DNA of 64,000 nucleotides from Streptomyces hiroshimensis (lineage in GTDB: Bacteria; Actinomycetota; Actinomycetes; Streptomycetales; Streptomycetaceae): positions 6,889-70,888 of the forward strand of contig NZ_BMUT01000009.1 in assembly GCF_014650335.1 (NCBI RefSeq). The letters are read 5' to 3'. The notes under the pieces were generated by a model that did not search any database, was not told the DNA's origin, and saw only the letters and a list, made by a program, of their open reading frames with translations. The position numbers were made by a program, and so were the translations under genes. The number at the start of each line of letters is the position of its first letter. Within the stretch, counting starts at the first letter, position 1. Shown one piece after another: positions 27,170 through 38,814 of the stretch.

Positions 27170-28027
27170 GTGGGAGTACTGAAGCGCTTCGAGCAGCGTC
27201 TCGAGGGTCTCGTGAACGGCACCTTCGCCAAGGTGTTCAAGTCCGAGGTGCAGCCGGTCGAGATCGCCGGCGCGCTCCAGCGCGAGTGCGACAACAACGC
27301 CACCATCTGGAACCGTGACCGCACCGTCGTCCCGAACGACTTCATCGTGGAGCTGAGCACCCCGGACTTCGAGCGGCTCAGCCCGTACTCGGGCCAGCTC
27401 GGCGATGAGCTCTCCGGCATGGTCCGCGACTACGCCAAGCAGCAGCGGTACACCTTCATGGGGACCATCAAGGTCCATCTGGAGAAGGCGGACGACCTCG
27501 ACACCGGCCTGTACCGGGTGCGCAGCCGCACCCTCGCCGCCAGCGAGTCGCAGGACCACCAAGGCCAGCAGAGCGCACGCCCCGGTCCGGCGCGCCCGGG
27601 CGGCCCCGCCACACACGGCGCGGGCTATCCGGCACCGCCGTCCGGGCTGCCGCCCATGCCCGCGTCGCCGCCGCCCTCCGCGCCCCCGGGGCGGTCCGCG
27701 CCGCGCGCGGGCGGCCAGGGCCCCGCGGCAGGCGTGCCCGGAGCCCAGACCCGGCGCTGGATCGAGATCAACGGCACCCGTCACCAGATCTCCCGACCCA
27801 CCCTCGTGCTGGGCCGCAGCACCGAGGCGGACGTACGGATCGACGACCCCGGCGTCTCCCGCCGGCACTGCGAAATCCGCGTCGGCACCCCCGCGACCAT
27901 TCAGGACCTGGGGTCGACCAACGGCATCGTGGTGGACGGACAGCACACCACGCGCGCTACGCTCCGCGACGGCTCACGGATCGTCGTGGGCAGCACCACC
28001 ATCGTTTATCGGCAAGCCGAAGGGTGA
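27170..28027 (+). CDS. fhaA: FHA-domain protein FhaA (DUF3662 + FHA)
   Basis: 285-aa cytoplasmic scaffold. The N-terminal DUF3662 domain (about 1-120) is followed by a Pro/Gly/Ala-rich linker (130-195) and a C-terminal FHA domain (about 205-285, with LGRSTEADVRIDDPGVSRRH and DLGSTNG) that reads phosphothreonine. In actinobacteria it is a substrate of PASTA-type kinases and tunes cell-wall synthesis. The GTG start has an excellent GGAGG. It heads the fhaA-fhaB-pstP-rodA-pbpA-pknB operon. Confidence 0.95.
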   Translation: MGVLKRFEQRLEGLVNGTFAKVFKSEVQPVEIAGALQRECDNNATIWNRDRTVVPNDFIVELSTPDFERLSPYSGQLGDELSGMVRDYAKQQRYTFMGTIKVHLEKADDLDTGLYRVRSRTLAASESQDHQGQQSARPGPARPGGPATHGAGYPAPPSGLPPMPASPPPSAPPGRSAPRAGGQGPAAGVPGAQTRRWIEINGTRHQISRPTLVLGRSTEADVRIDDPGVSRRHCEIRVGTPATIQDLGSTNGIVVDGQHTTRATLRDGSRIVVGSTTIVYRQAEG

Positions 28028-28037
28028 AGCGGGGGCA

Positions 28038-28583
28038 ATGTCAGAGCTGACCCTCACGGTCATGCGGTTGGGTTTCCTCGCCGTACTGTGGCTGTTCGTG
28101 ATCGTGGCCGTTCAGGTCATCCGCAGTGACCTCTTCGGCACCCGGGTGACCCAGCGCGGCTCCCGCCGGGGCGGTCCCGAGCGGCAGCCGCAGCGCGCGC
28201 AGGCCCAGACCGCGCCCCCGCAGCAGCGCCAGCAGCAGGCGGCCGGCGGGCGCCGGGCCGACCGGCGCGCGGACCGGGGCCGCCGTGGCGCCCCGACCAA
28301 GCTCGTGGTCTCCGAGGGCTCCCTCACGGGCACCACGGTCGCCCTCCAGGGCCAGACCATCTCGCTGGGACGCGCCCACGACTCCACGATCGTGCTGGAC
28401 GACGACTACGCGTCCAGCAGGCATGCCAGGATCTACCCCGACCGCGACGGCCAGTGGATCGTCGAGGACCTGGGTTCGACCAACGGCACGTATCTCGACC
28501 GCACGCGGCTGACCACCCCGACCCCGATCCCGCTCGGCGCGCCGATCCGTATCGGCAAGACCGTCATCGAGCTGCGGAAGTAG
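28038..28583 (+). CDS. fhaB: FHA-domain protein FhaB/FipA
   Basis: 181-aa protein with one N-terminal membrane helix (about 9-28), a Gln/Arg-rich linker and a C-terminal FHA domain (about 100-180, LGRAHDSTIVLDDDYASSRHA and DLGSTNGTYLD). It links Ser/Thr-kinase signalling to divisome or elongasome proteins. Ten bases separate it from fhaA. The ATG is preceded by GGGGGC. Confidence 0.94.
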   Translation: MSELTLTVMRLGFLAVLWLFVIVAVQVIRSDLFGTRVTQRGSRRGGPERQPQRAQAQTAPPQQRQQQAAGGRRADRRADRGRRGAPTKLVVSEGSLTGTTVALQGQTISLGRAHDSTIVLDDDYASSRHARIYPDRDGQWIVEDLGSTNGTYLDRTRLTTPTPIPLGAPIRIGKTVIELRK

Positions 28584-28658
28584 TAGGACCATGACGACCG
28601 GAGGGTGGGCAGCGTGGCTGGGAAGGGGCTGTACCCGGAGCCGACGGGCGAGGTGCGT

Positions 28659-30212
28659 ATGAGTCTGTCTCTGCGCTTCGCCGCCGGATCGCACAAGGGC
28701 ATGATCCGGGAGGGCAACGAGGACTCCGGTTACGCCGGCCCGCGCCTGCTCGCCATCGCCGACGGCATGGGCGGCCAGGCCGCGGGCGAGGTCGCCAGCT
28801 CCGAGGTGATCTCCACCCTCGTCCAGCTCGACGACGACGTCCCCGGCTCGGACATCCTCACCTCCCTCGGCACCGCCGTGCAGCGCGCCAACGACCAGCT
28901 GCGCGTGATGGTCGAGGAGGACCCCCAGCTGGAGGGCATGGGCACGACCCTGACCGCCCTGCTGTGGACCGGCCAGCGGCTCGGCCTCGTGCACGTCGGC
29001 GACTCCCGCGCGTACCTGCTGCGCGACGGCGTCCTCACCCAGATCACCCAGGACCACACCTGGGTGCAGCGGCTGGTGGACGAGGGCCGGATCACCGAGG
29101 AGGAGGCCACCACCCACCCGCAGCGCTCCCTGCTGATGCGCGCGCTGGGCAGTGGCGACCACGTCGAGCCCGACCTCTCGATCCGTGAGGTCCGGGCGGG
29201 CGACCGCTATCTGATCTGCTCCGACGGCCTGTCCGGCGTCGTCAGCCATCAGACGATGGAGGAGACCCTCGCCAGCTACCAGGGCCCCCACGAGACGGTC
29301 CAGGAGCTGATCCAGCTCGCCCTGCGCGGCGGCGGTCCCGACAACATCACCTGCATCGTCGCCGACGTCCTCGACGTCGACGGCGGCGACACCCTCGCCC
29401 AGCAGCTCAACGACACGCCGGTGATCGTCGGCGCGGTCGCCGAGAACCAGCTGCAGCTGGGCGTCGACGGCGCCATGCAGACCCCGGCCGGGCGGGCCGC
29501 CGAGCACGCCCGCGCCAACCGGCCCGTGCCCCCGCAGCCGCCCGGCGGCGCCTTCGGCCCGCCCGGCAGCGGTGACGGCGGCATGGGCGGCGGTCCCGAG
29601 GGCACGTTCGGCGCCTTCATGGACGAGGACTTCGTCAAGGCGCCCTCGCGCGGCCGGTGGATCAAGCGTTCACTGATCCTCGCCGTCGTCCTCGGCGTCG
29701 TCGCGGGCGGCCTCTACGGCGGCTACAGCTGGACCCAGACGCAGTACTACGTGGGCGCCAAGGACAACAACCACGTGGCGGTCTACCAGGGCATCAACCA
29801 GGACCTGGCGTGGGTCAGCCTGAGCAAGCTCTACCAGGACCACCCCGAGATCGAACTCAAGTACCTGCCCGTCGACCAGCGCAGCCGGGTCGAGGACACC
29901 ATCGCGCTCGACAGCCGCGAGAAGGCGGAGCAGAAGGCCAAGGACCTCGGCCTGCTCGCCGGCGCCTGCAAGAAGGAAGACGAGCGGCGCAAGGCCGAGC
30001 AGCAGCAGCGCGAGAAGGAGAAGCAGAACGGCGACCGGGTGGGCTCCGTGGGCGAGCTCCCCAAGGACCCCAAGGATCCCAAGGACCCGAAGGCCGACGC
30101 CAAGCCGGGAGCCACCGGCCTCTCCGCCCAAGCCACCCCGGTGCCGAGCCCGGCCCCCACCCTCACCGAGGAAGAGCAGAAGTTGGTCCCGCAGTGCAGC
30201 GCTCAGCAGTAA
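28659..30212 (+). CDS. pstP: PP2C-family Ser/Thr phosphatase (PstP-like)
   Basis: 517-aa membrane phosphatase that reverses phosphorylation by the PknB-type kinase. The cytoplasmic PPM domain spans about 1-240, with the metal motifs EGNEDSGY, ADGMGG, HVGDSR and GGPDNIT. It has a linker, a single TM segment at about 336-357, and an extracellular tail of about 160 residues ending in a Lys/Asp/Pro-rich repeat. The ATG before MSLSLRF is chosen. An upstream GTG at 28605 adds 18 residues without family support. Confidence 0.94.
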   Translation: MSLSLRFAAGSHKGMIREGNEDSGYAGPRLLAIADGMGGQAAGEVASSEVISTLVQLDDDVPGSDILTSLGTAVQRANDQLRVMVEEDPQLEGMGTTLTALLWTGQRLGLVHVGDSRAYLLRDGVLTQITQDHTWVQRLVDEGRITEEEATTHPQRSLLMRALGSGDHVEPDLSIREVRAGDRYLICSDGLSGVVSHQTMEETLASYQGPHETVQELIQLALRGGGPDNITCIVADVLDVDGGDTLAQQLNDTPVIVGAVAENQLQLGVDGAMQTPAGRAAEHARANRPVPPQPPGGAFGPPGSGDGGMGGGPEGTFGAFMDEDFVKAPSRGRWIKRSLILAVVLGVVAGGLYGGYSWTQTQYYVGAKDNNHVAVYQGINQDLAWVSLSKLYQDHPEIELKYLPVDQRSRVEDTIALDSREKAEQKAKDLGLLAGACKKEDERRKAEQQQREKEKQNGDRVGSVGELPKDPKDPKDPKADAKPGATGLSAQATPVPSPAPTLTEEEQKLVPQCSAQQ

Positions 30213-30234
30213 AGCCGTAGGGGGCCATCAACTC

Positions 30235-31695
30235 ATGTCAGCCATGCCATCCATGCCATCCAGCGCGGGCAGCAACACCACCGCGACGACCACGATCAGC
30301 ACCGTGGGCCCGCCCAGCCGGCGCAACACCGAGCTGGCGCTGCTCGCGTTCGCGGTGATCCTGCCCTGCTTCGCGTACGCCAACGTCGGCCTCGCGCTCA
30401 ACGGCGAGATGCCCTCCGGCATGCTCGGCTACGGGCTCGGCCTCGGCCTGCTCGGCGGCGTCGGCCACCTGGTGGTGCGCAAGTTCGCCAAGTACGCCGA
30501 CCCGCTGCTGCTGCCGCTGGCCACCCTGCTCAACGGCCTCGGCCTCGTGATGATCTGGCGGCTGGACCAGTCGGAGCGGCTCGCCCGGCTGGCCAAGGCG
30601 CAGGGCTTCGTCTTCCAGCCCTCCGCGCCCAACCAGCTGATGTTCTCCGCCTTGGGCATCGCGCTGTTCGTCGCCGTGGTGATCTTCCTCAAGGACCACC
30701 GCATCCTGCAGCGCTACACCTACATCTCGATGGTCGTCGCGCTGGTCCTGCTCATCTCCCCGGTCTTCTTCCCCGGCAAGTTCGGCGCGAAGATCTGGAT
30801 CGTCATCCCCGGCCTCGGCTCGATCCAGCCCGGTGAGTTCGCGAAGATCATCCTGGCGATCTTCTTCGCCGGCTACCTGATGGTGAAGCGCGACGCCCTG
30901 GCGCTCGCCAGCCGCCGCTTCATGGGCCTGTACCTGCCGCGCGGCCGCGACCTCGGCCCGATCCTCGCCGTCTGGGCGCTCAGCCTCGTGGTCCTCATCT
31001 TCGAGACCGACCTGGGCTCCTCGCTGCTGTTCTTCGGCATGTTCGTCGTCATGCTGTACGTCGCCACCGAGCGCACCAGCTGGATCGTCTTCGGTCTGCT
31101 GATGTCGGCGGGCGGCGCGGCCGTCGTCGGCTCCGTCGAGCCGCACGTCAAGGTCCGTGTGATGGCCTGGCTGCACCCCTTCGCGGTCTACGACAACCCG
31201 CGCCCGTCCTGGGCCACCACCGAGCAGATCGCCCAGGCCATGTTCGCCTTCGGCTCCGGCGGCGTCTTCGGCACCGGCTGGGGCCAGGGCGCCTCCGACC
31301 TGATCCAGTTCGCGGCCAACTCCGACTTCATCTTCGCCTCCTACGGCGAGGAGCTCGGCCTGGCCGGCGCCATGGCGATCCTGCTGATCTACGGCCTGAT
31401 CGTGGAGCGCGGCATGCGGACGGCCCTCGCCGCCCGCGACCCGTTCGGCAAGCTGCTGGCCACCGGCCTCGCCGCCGCCTTCGGCATCCAGGTCTTCGTC
31501 GTGGCGGGCGGCGTCATGGGCCTCATCCCGCTGACCGGTATGACCATGCCGTTCCTCGCCCAGGGCGGCTCGTCCGTCATCGCGAACTGGGCGCTGATCG
31601 CCATCCTGATAAAGATCAGCGACACGGCACGGCGCCCGGCCCCGGCCCCCGCACCGTCCACAGACGCCGAGATGACCCAGGTGGTCCGCCCGTGA
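30235..31695 (+). CDS. rodA: SEDS-family peptidoglycan polymerase (RodA/FtsW type)
   Basis: 486-aa polytopic protein with about 10-12 TM helices. SEDS signatures include GAKIWI, IQPGEFAKI, FETDLGSSLL and the C-terminal PLTGMTMPFLAQGGSS. It polymerises lipid II together with a class B PBP, here the next gene, with which it overlaps by GTGA. The operon position between PstP and PBP is the conserved actinobacterial one. RodA is more likely than FtsW, since ftsW normally sits in the dcw cluster. Confidence 0.93.
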   Translation: MSAMPSMPSSAGSNTTATTTISTVGPPSRRNTELALLAFAVILPCFAYANVGLALNGEMPSGMLGYGLGLGLLGGVGHLVVRKFAKYADPLLLPLATLLNGLGLVMIWRLDQSERLARLAKAQGFVFQPSAPNQLMFSALGIALFVAVVIFLKDHRILQRYTYISMVVALVLLISPVFFPGKFGAKIWIVIPGLGSIQPGEFAKIILAIFFAGYLMVKRDALALASRRFMGLYLPRGRDLGPILAVWALSLVVLIFETDLGSSLLFFGMFVVMLYVATERTSWIVFGLLMSAGGAAVVGSVEPHVKVRVMAWLHPFAVYDNPRPSWATTEQIAQAMFAFGSGGVFGTGWGQGASDLIQFAANSDFIFASYGEELGLAGAMAILLIYGLIVERGMRTALAARDPFGKLLATGLAAAFGIQVFVVAGGVMGLIPLTGMTMPFLAQGGSSVIANWALIAILIKISDTARRPAPAPAPSTDAEMTQVVRP

Positions 31696-33146
31696 ACAAG
31701 CCCGTACGCAGGATCGCGATCTTCTGCGGTCTCCTCGTCCTGGCCCTGCTCCTGCGGGACAACTGGCTGCAGTTCGTCCAGGCCGACGAGCTGAAGACGC
31801 ACAAGAACAACCGCCGCGTCGACATCGCCCGCTACAGCCAGCCCCGCGGCAACATCATCGTGGACGGCCAGGCCATCACCGGCTCCGTGGAGACCGGCGG
31901 CGTGGACTTCAAGTACAAGCGGACGTACAACGACGGCGCCATGTGGGCGCCGGTCACCGGCCGCTCCTCGCAGGTCTACGGCTCCACCCAGCTGGAGAAG
32001 CTCTACGACCGCGTCCTCATCGGCGACGACGACCGCCTGTTCTTCAACCGCACCGTCGACATGATCACGGGCAAGGGGAAGAAGGGCGGTGACGTGATCA
32101 CCACCCTGAACAGCAAGGCCCAGAAGGCCGCCTTCGAGGGCCTGGGCGACAAGAAGGGCGCCGTCGCGGCCATCGACCCGCGCACCGGCAAGATCCTCGC
32201 CCTGGCGTCCACGCCGTCCTACGACCCGTCGAAGATCGCGGGCGCCAACGACGGCAAGGAGTGGACGTCGCTGGACAAGGACAAGAACCAGCCGATGCTC
32301 AACCGGGCGCTGCGCCAGACGTACCCCCCGGGCTCCACGTTCAAGGTCGTCACGGCCGCTGCCGCGCTGGAGAACGGCCTGTACAAGGACGTCGACTCCA
32401 AGACCGACTCGCCGCTGCCGTGGACGCTGCCGGACACCCGGGTCACCCTCGACAACGAGGGCACGATCCCCTGCAAGGACGCCTCGCTGCGGGTGGCCCT
32501 GCAGTACTCCTGCAACACCGTCTTCGGCAAGGTCAGCGCCGACCTCGGCAACAAGAAGATGATGGAGCAGGCGCAGAAGTTCGGCTTCAACAACGACAAG
32601 GTCGACACGCCCGTGCGTGCGGCCCAGAGCGTCTACCCCAAGGACAACCGTCCGCAGAACGCCATGGACGGCATCGGCCAGGCCTCCAACCGCGCCACGC
32701 CGCTGCAGATGGCCATGGTGGCCGCCGCGGTCGCCAATGACGGCAAGCTCATGGAGCCGTACATGGTCGACAAGGTACGCGCCCCCAACCTGAACGTGAT
32801 CGAGACGCACCAGCCGAAGGAGATGTCCCAGGCGATGTCCCGGGACACCGCCCGCAAGGTGCAGTCGATCATGGAGACGGTGATCAACGACGGCACCGGC
32901 AAGAAGGCCCAGATCCCGAACGTCACCGTCGGTGGCAAGACCGGAACCGCCCAGCACGGCGTGGACAACAAGGACAACCCGTACGCGTGGTTCATCTCCT
33001 ACGCCAAGGGCGCCGACGGCTCGCCGGTCGCGGTCGCCGTGGTGATCGAGAGCTCGGACACCCTCCGCGACGACATCGCCGGTGGCGCCCTCGCCGCGCC
33101 CGTCGCGAAGAAGGTCATGGAGGCGGTGCTGAGCACGTCGAAGTGA
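31692..33146 (+). CDS. pbpA: Penicillin-binding protein 2 (PbpA)
   Basis: 484-aa class B transpeptidase with one N-terminal membrane anchor (about 7-22). The catalytic S215-T-F-K218, SCN (273-275) and KTG (416-418) motifs are all present. It crosslinks glycan strands and pairs with the upstream SEDS protein. The GTG start overlaps the rodA stop. Confidence 0.95.
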   Translation: MNKPVRRIAIFCGLLVLALLLRDNWLQFVQADELKTHKNNRRVDIARYSQPRGNIIVDGQAITGSVETGGVDFKYKRTYNDGAMWAPVTGRSSQVYGSTQLEKLYDRVLIGDDDRLFFNRTVDMITGKGKKGGDVITTLNSKAQKAAFEGLGDKKGAVAAIDPRTGKILALASTPSYDPSKIAGANDGKEWTSLDKDKNQPMLNRALRQTYPPGSTFKVVTAAAALENGLYKDVDSKTDSPLPWTLPDTRVTLDNEGTIPCKDASLRVALQYSCNTVFGKVSADLGNKKMMEQAQKFGFNNDKVDTPVRAAQSVYPKDNRPQNAMDGIGQASNRATPLQMAMVAAAVANDGKLMEPYMVDKVRAPNLNVIETHQPKEMSQAMSRDTARKVQSIMETVINDGTGKKAQIPNVTVGGKTGTAQHGVDNKDNPYAWFISYAKGADGSPVAVAVVIESSDTLRDDIAGGALAAPVAKKVMEAVLSTSK

Positions 33147-33308
33147 CGCCGCTCACCTCCGCCGTCCGGCGCCGCGGGTGACGGTACCGGTCGTGTATCA
33201 GGTGACCGTCGCGGCCGGAAGGGGCGCGACGTGCCGGGTACGGTATGCCGGACAGCACACCGCCGGACGTAGTGAAGGTGCGGTCAGAAAAACGGAAGGG
33301 CTGGAGCT

Positions 33309-35345
<2,037 letters not shown>

Positions 35346-35368
35346 CGCCTCCGGCGTAAAGGCACGAA

Positions 35369-35412
35369 CGGCGAGGGTCCGGCGGGTTGTTTCCTCCGCC
35401 GGACCCTCGCCG
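35369..35412. terminator. Bidirectional terminator between pknB and a sortase gene
   Basis: Perfect 17-bp stem (35369-35385 with 35396-35412) and a T-rich loop GTTGTTTCCT. It lies between convergent genes, so it can serve both. Confidence 0.9.
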
Positions 35413-35450
35413 TTGTGGTGCCCCGCCGTTGCGGCGGGAAAAACGGAGTC

Positions 35451-36137
35451 CTAGCGCAGCTCCGCCGGCTTCGTGCGGTCCGCGTCGACCTTCTCCGTGC
35501 GCTCCAGTTCCGCCCAGACGATGTAGCGGTAGTCGGAGGTGTAGACCGGCGTGCAGGTCGTCAGGGTCAGGTAGCGGCCCGGCTTGGTCACGCCGGACTC
35601 CTTGGGGACGGGGTCGAGGACCTCGACGTTGTACTTCGAGGTCTCCTTCAGCTCCGCGAAGACCTTGTAGACGTACCAGACGTCGCGCGTCTCGAAGACG
35701 AGGCGGTCCCCGGTCTTCACCTTGTCGATGTTGTGGAACTTCGCGCCGTGCCCGTCCCGGTGGGCGGCCAGGGTGAAGTTGCCCTGCTTGTCCCAGGGCA
35801 TGGCGGCCTTCACCGGGGTGCGGTAGAAGCCGGCGACGCCCTCGTTGAGGACGTCGGTGGAGGTGCCGCTCTTGACCAGCACCTCGCCGTTCTTCATGGC
35901 CGGCACGTGCAGGAAGCCGATGCCGTCCTTGGTGTCGAGGGCGCCCGGGCCCTTCTGAGCCCAGGTGTTGCGCACCGCGTGGCCCTGGCGCTTCGCCTCG
36001 CGGTCGGCGAGGACGTTCGTCCACCACAGGGAGTAGACGACGAAGAGGGCCATGACCACACCCGCGGTGATCAGCAGTTCGCCGAAGACGCTCACGGCGA
36101 CGGCGAGGCGCCCCCGTCCCCGGTCAGTCCGTGCCAC
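35451..36137 (-). CDS. Class E sortase
   Basis: 228-aa membrane transpeptidase with one N-terminal TM helix (about 17-38). The catalytic residues are H126 (LAAHRD), C195 (LTTCTP) and R204. Streptomyces class E sortases (SrtE1/SrtE2) attach chaplins and other LAxTG-type proteins to the wall. Nothing in the sequence tells which of these it is. The GTG start is used. It is last of the leftward sortase group. Confidence 0.93.
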   Translation of the reverse strand: MARTDRGRGRLAVAVSVFGELLITAGVVMALFVVYSLWWTNVLADREAKRQGHAVRNTWAQKGPGALDTKDGIGFLHVPAMKNGEVLVKSGTSTDVLNEGVAGFYRTPVKAAMPWDKQGNFTLAAHRDGHGAKFHNIDKVKTGDRLVFETRDVWYVYKVFAELKETSKYNVEVLDPVPKESGVTKPGRYLTLTTCTPVYTSDYRYIVWAELERTEKVDADRTKPAELR

Positions 36138-36185
36138 AGACGTTCGTACCCCGCTTCGCTGTTCTTCGCGCGTTTCCCGCGTGTC

Positions 36186-37025
36186 TCAGTTGACGAGCGC
36201 ATCCGGCTTTCCCTTGCTCCGGGGCCGCTCGTCGACCATCTTGCCCCACACGATCAGGCGGTAGGTACTGGTGAACTCGGGGGTACAGGTGGTGAGGGTG
36301 ATGTAGCGGCCGGGGCCGCGGAAGCCGGAGCCGGCCGGGACAGGGGCGATGACCCCGACATTCGCGGGTGACGTCTGCTCCAGACGGCTCGTCATCTCAT
36401 ACGTGTAGAACGCGCTGCGCGTCTCCACCACGATCTTGTCGCCGGGCTTCAGACGGTTGACGTAGCGGAACGGTTCGCCATGGGTGTTGCGATGGCCCGC
36501 GAGGGAGAAGTTGCCGTTCTTGTCCCACGGCATCGCGGTCTTCAGAGCGCCGTCCCCGTAATGGCCGACCATGCCGCGGTCGAGGATCTTCTGCTTGCCG
36601 ACGCCCTCGGCGATCGGGGCCTTCACGTCCAGCGCCGGGATGTAGATGATCGCGAAGCCCTCGCCGGGCGAGAACGACCCGGCGTCCCGGTCGGCGCCCT
36701 GCTCCTCCTCGTCCCAGCGGCTCTGCAGGTGGTGGGCGGCCCCGCCGGCCTGCTGCAGGGCGCGGACGTTCGTCCACCACAGCTGGTAGGCCACGAACAG
36801 CAGCATCACCAGGCCGGCCGTGATGAACAGCTCGCCCGTGAAGCGGCACAGCAGCACGCCCAGGCTTCCCCTGCGCGCCCGCCGGGCCGCGTGCCGCCGC
36901 GCGGCACGCCCCCCGGTCCGTACGGGCCGGGGCGCCTGCGACGGCACCTCCACCCTGCGCAGCTCCATGGTCGCCCGGTCCTCGGGCGGCAGGGGCTGCG
37001 ATACGACCCGCGGGTGCGTGGTCAC
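36186..37025 (-). CDS. Class E sortase
   Basis: 279-aa paralogue of the neighbouring sortase. It has a longer basic N-terminus (Arg-rich 35-52), a TM helix at about 62-82, and catalytic H178 (LAGHRN), C247 (LTTCTP) and R256. Its GTG start overlaps the end of pabA by 4 bp. Two full-length class E sortases in tandem match the chaplin-anchoring pair of streptomycetes. Confidence 0.93.
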   Translation of the reverse strand: MTTHPRVVSQPLPPEDRATMELRRVEVPSQAPRPVRTGGRAARRHAARRARRGSLGVLLCRFTGELFITAGLVMLLFVAYQLWWTNVRALQQAGGAAHHLQSRWDEEEQGADRDAGSFSPGEGFAIIYIPALDVKAPIAEGVGKQKILDRGMVGHYGDGALKTAMPWDKNGNFSLAGHRNTHGEPFRYVNRLKPGDKIVVETRSAFYTYEMTSRLEQTSPANVGVIAPVPAGSGFRGPGRYITLTTCTPEFTSTYRLIVWGKMVDERPRSKGKPDALVN

Positions 37026-37660
37026 GCCCCGGCCTTGCCCACCACCGGGGCCAGGCCCGCCGACCGCTCCACTGCCGTGGTGTCACCGCAGGCGACCAGC
37101 CAGTTGGCGAGCATCCGGTGGCCCCACTCGGTGAGCACGGACTCGGGGTGGAACTGCACCCCCTCGACCGGCAGGTCGCGGTGGCGCAGGCCCATCGCGA
37201 TGCCCGACTCGGTCCAGGCGGTGATCTCCAGCTCGTCGGGCCAGTTCTCGCGCTCGACGGCCAGGGAGTGGTAGCGGGTGGCGGTGAAGGGCGAGGGGAG
37301 GCCCTGGAAGACGCCCGCGCCCTCGTGCGTCACCAGGGACGTCTTGCCGTGCAGCAGCTCGGGCGCCCGCCCGACCACGCCGCCGTACGCGACGGCCATG
37401 GACTGCATCCCCAGGCAGACTCCGAAGACGGGGATGCCGTGCTGCGCGCAGTGGCGCACCATGTCGATGCACACGCCCGCCTGCTCCGGGGCCCCCGGCC
37501 CGGGGGACAGCAGGACGCCGTCGAAGCCCTCCTGGGCGTGGCCGAGCTCGACCTCGTCGTTGCGCCGCACCTCGCACTCGGCGCCTAGCTGGTAGAGGTA
37601 CTGGACGAGGTTGAAGACGAAGCTGTCGTAGTTGTCCACGACGAGGATGCGCGCACTCAC
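37022..37660 (-). CDS. pabA: Glutamine amidotransferase, PabA/TrpG type
   Basis: 212-aa class I glutamine amidotransferase subunit giving ammonia to chorismate for 4-aminobenzoate (folate) or anthranilate. The nucleophile is C82 (FGVCLGMQ), the oxyanion segment is SPGPG (52-56), and the His-Glu pair is in VQFHPES. PabA is preferred because there is no trp context and the sortase neighbourhood is that of Streptomyces pabA, but TrpG cannot be excluded. GTG start. Confidence 0.88.
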   Translation of the reverse strand: MSARILVVDNYDSFVFNLVQYLYQLGAECEVRRNDEVELGHAQEGFDGVLLSPGPGAPEQAGVCIDMVRHCAQHGIPVFGVCLGMQSMAVAYGGVVGRAPELLHGKTSLVTHEGAGVFQGLPSPFTATRYHSLAVERENWPDELEITAWTESGIAMGLRHRDLPVEGVQFHPESVLTEWGHRMLANWLVACGDTTAVERSAGLAPVVGKAGA

Positions 37661-37833
37661 TTGTTGACCGCCGTTCCGTTGTCGACCGTCACGTCGTTGA
37701 ACGGCAGCAGCGGTTCCGCCCAGGGGAAGACGTACTGGAAGAGGACGTAGACGAGCGCCAGTACGAGAACCAGCGAGATCAGCGCCCGCACCCACGCATT
37801 GCCCGGCAGATGCCGCCAGATCCAGCCGTACAT
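37657..37833 (-). CDS. 58-aa single-pass membrane protein
   Basis: Small protein beginning MYGWIWRHLPG, with one membrane helix (about 16-37, ALISLVLVLALVYVLFQYVF) and a short polar tail. Its stop overlaps the pabA GTG start. It is a conserved companion in this region of Streptomyces chromosomes to my knowledge, with no known function. The ATG at 37833 has GGGG close upstream. Confidence 0.8.
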   Translation of the reverse strand: MYGWIWRHLPGNAWVRALISLVLVLALVYVLFQYVFPWAEPLLPFNDVTVDNGTAVNK

Positions 37834-37905
37834 GCCGTCCCCACTTGCCGATGACGTAGTCGAAATTGCAGCACCAGACTAAGGGGCGGGGGCCTCCCGA
37901 GGGGG

Positions 37906-38802
37906 TCAGCCGGGCAAAGCCCCGGGGCGGCCCTGTGCCGCGGGCGAGGTGGCGTCGAGGTGCGCCCAGACGATCAGACGGTGGCTGTGGCCCCACTCCG
38001 GTTCACAGGTGGTGAGGGTCAGATAGCGGCCGGGGCCGCGGAAGCCGGAGCCGGCGGGCACGGGGTCGATGACGCCGGTGTCGTCGGGCCGGGTGCGGTA
38101 CGGGCGGGCGTCGACGCGGTACGTGAACCACGTCGTGCCGTCGCCGACCACCACGGCGTCGCCCGGGCGCAGCTCGTCGAGGTCCTTGAACGGGTCGCCG
38201 TAGGTGCGGCGGTGGCCGGCGACGGCGAAGTTGCCGGTCTCGCCGGGGAGCGCGGTCCGCTCGTAGTGGCCGAGGCCCTTCTTGAGGAGCTCGGTGCCCG
38301 TGCCCTGGAGGACGGGTTTGGCCCAGCCGGCACCGAAGCGGGGGATGTACATGACGGCGAAGGCCTCGCCGGGGCGGGCGGGTGCGGCCTGCTGCCGCCC
38401 GGGGGCGCCCTGGCCGCTGCCGGACCCGGGCAGGGGGCGCGACGGCGGCGCGGCCTGCGCGGAGGGCGCTGCGGGCCGGTCAGGCGGCCGGGCGGCGTCC
38501 CCGGGATCTTCCGGTGACACTCCCGGCTGCTCTCCCGGCCGCTCTCCCGGCGGCTCTCCCTGCTGTTCTCCCGGCACCGGCGCCCCGGACGGCCCGGCCG
38601 TCGCCGCGGCACCACTGGACCACCGGTCCTGGAGGCGGCTGAGCTCCCGGTCCATGGCGCTGTCGGCGCGCACGCCCGTCCAGTAGAGGACGTAGACGAC
38701 GAAGAGGACGAGCAGGGTGCCGGTGGTGACGCACAGTTCGCTGAGGGTGCGGACGACGGTCCTGGGCCTCACCGCGGGCCCCCTCCCGGGTCGTGGCGTC
38801 AC
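37906..38802 (-). CDS. Class E sortase with long disordered linker
   Basis: 298-aa third sortase. It has a TM helix at about 22-42 and a Pro/Gly/Glu-rich linker at about 65-142, including the repeat-like GEQQGEPPGERPGEQPG. The catalytic domain carries H197 (VAGHRR), C266 (LTTCEP) and R275. The linker may push the active site through a thicker wall. Glu after the catalytic Cys replaces the Thr seen in the other two, so its substrate may differ. Confidence 0.9.
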   Translation of the reverse strand: MTPRPGRGPAVRPRTVVRTLSELCVTTGTLLVLFVVYVLYWTGVRADSAMDRELSRLQDRWSSGAAATAGPSGAPVPGEQQGEPPGERPGEQPGVSPEDPGDAARPPDRPAAPSAQAAPPSRPLPGSGSGQGAPGRQQAAPARPGEAFAVMYIPRFGAGWAKPVLQGTGTELLKKGLGHYERTALPGETGNFAVAGHRRTYGDPFKDLDELRPGDAVVVGDGTTWFTYRVDARPYRTRPDDTGVIDPVPAGSGFRGPGRYLTLTTCEPEWGHSHRLIVWAHLDATSPAAQGRPGALPG

Positions 38803-38814
38803 CCACCACAGGGG

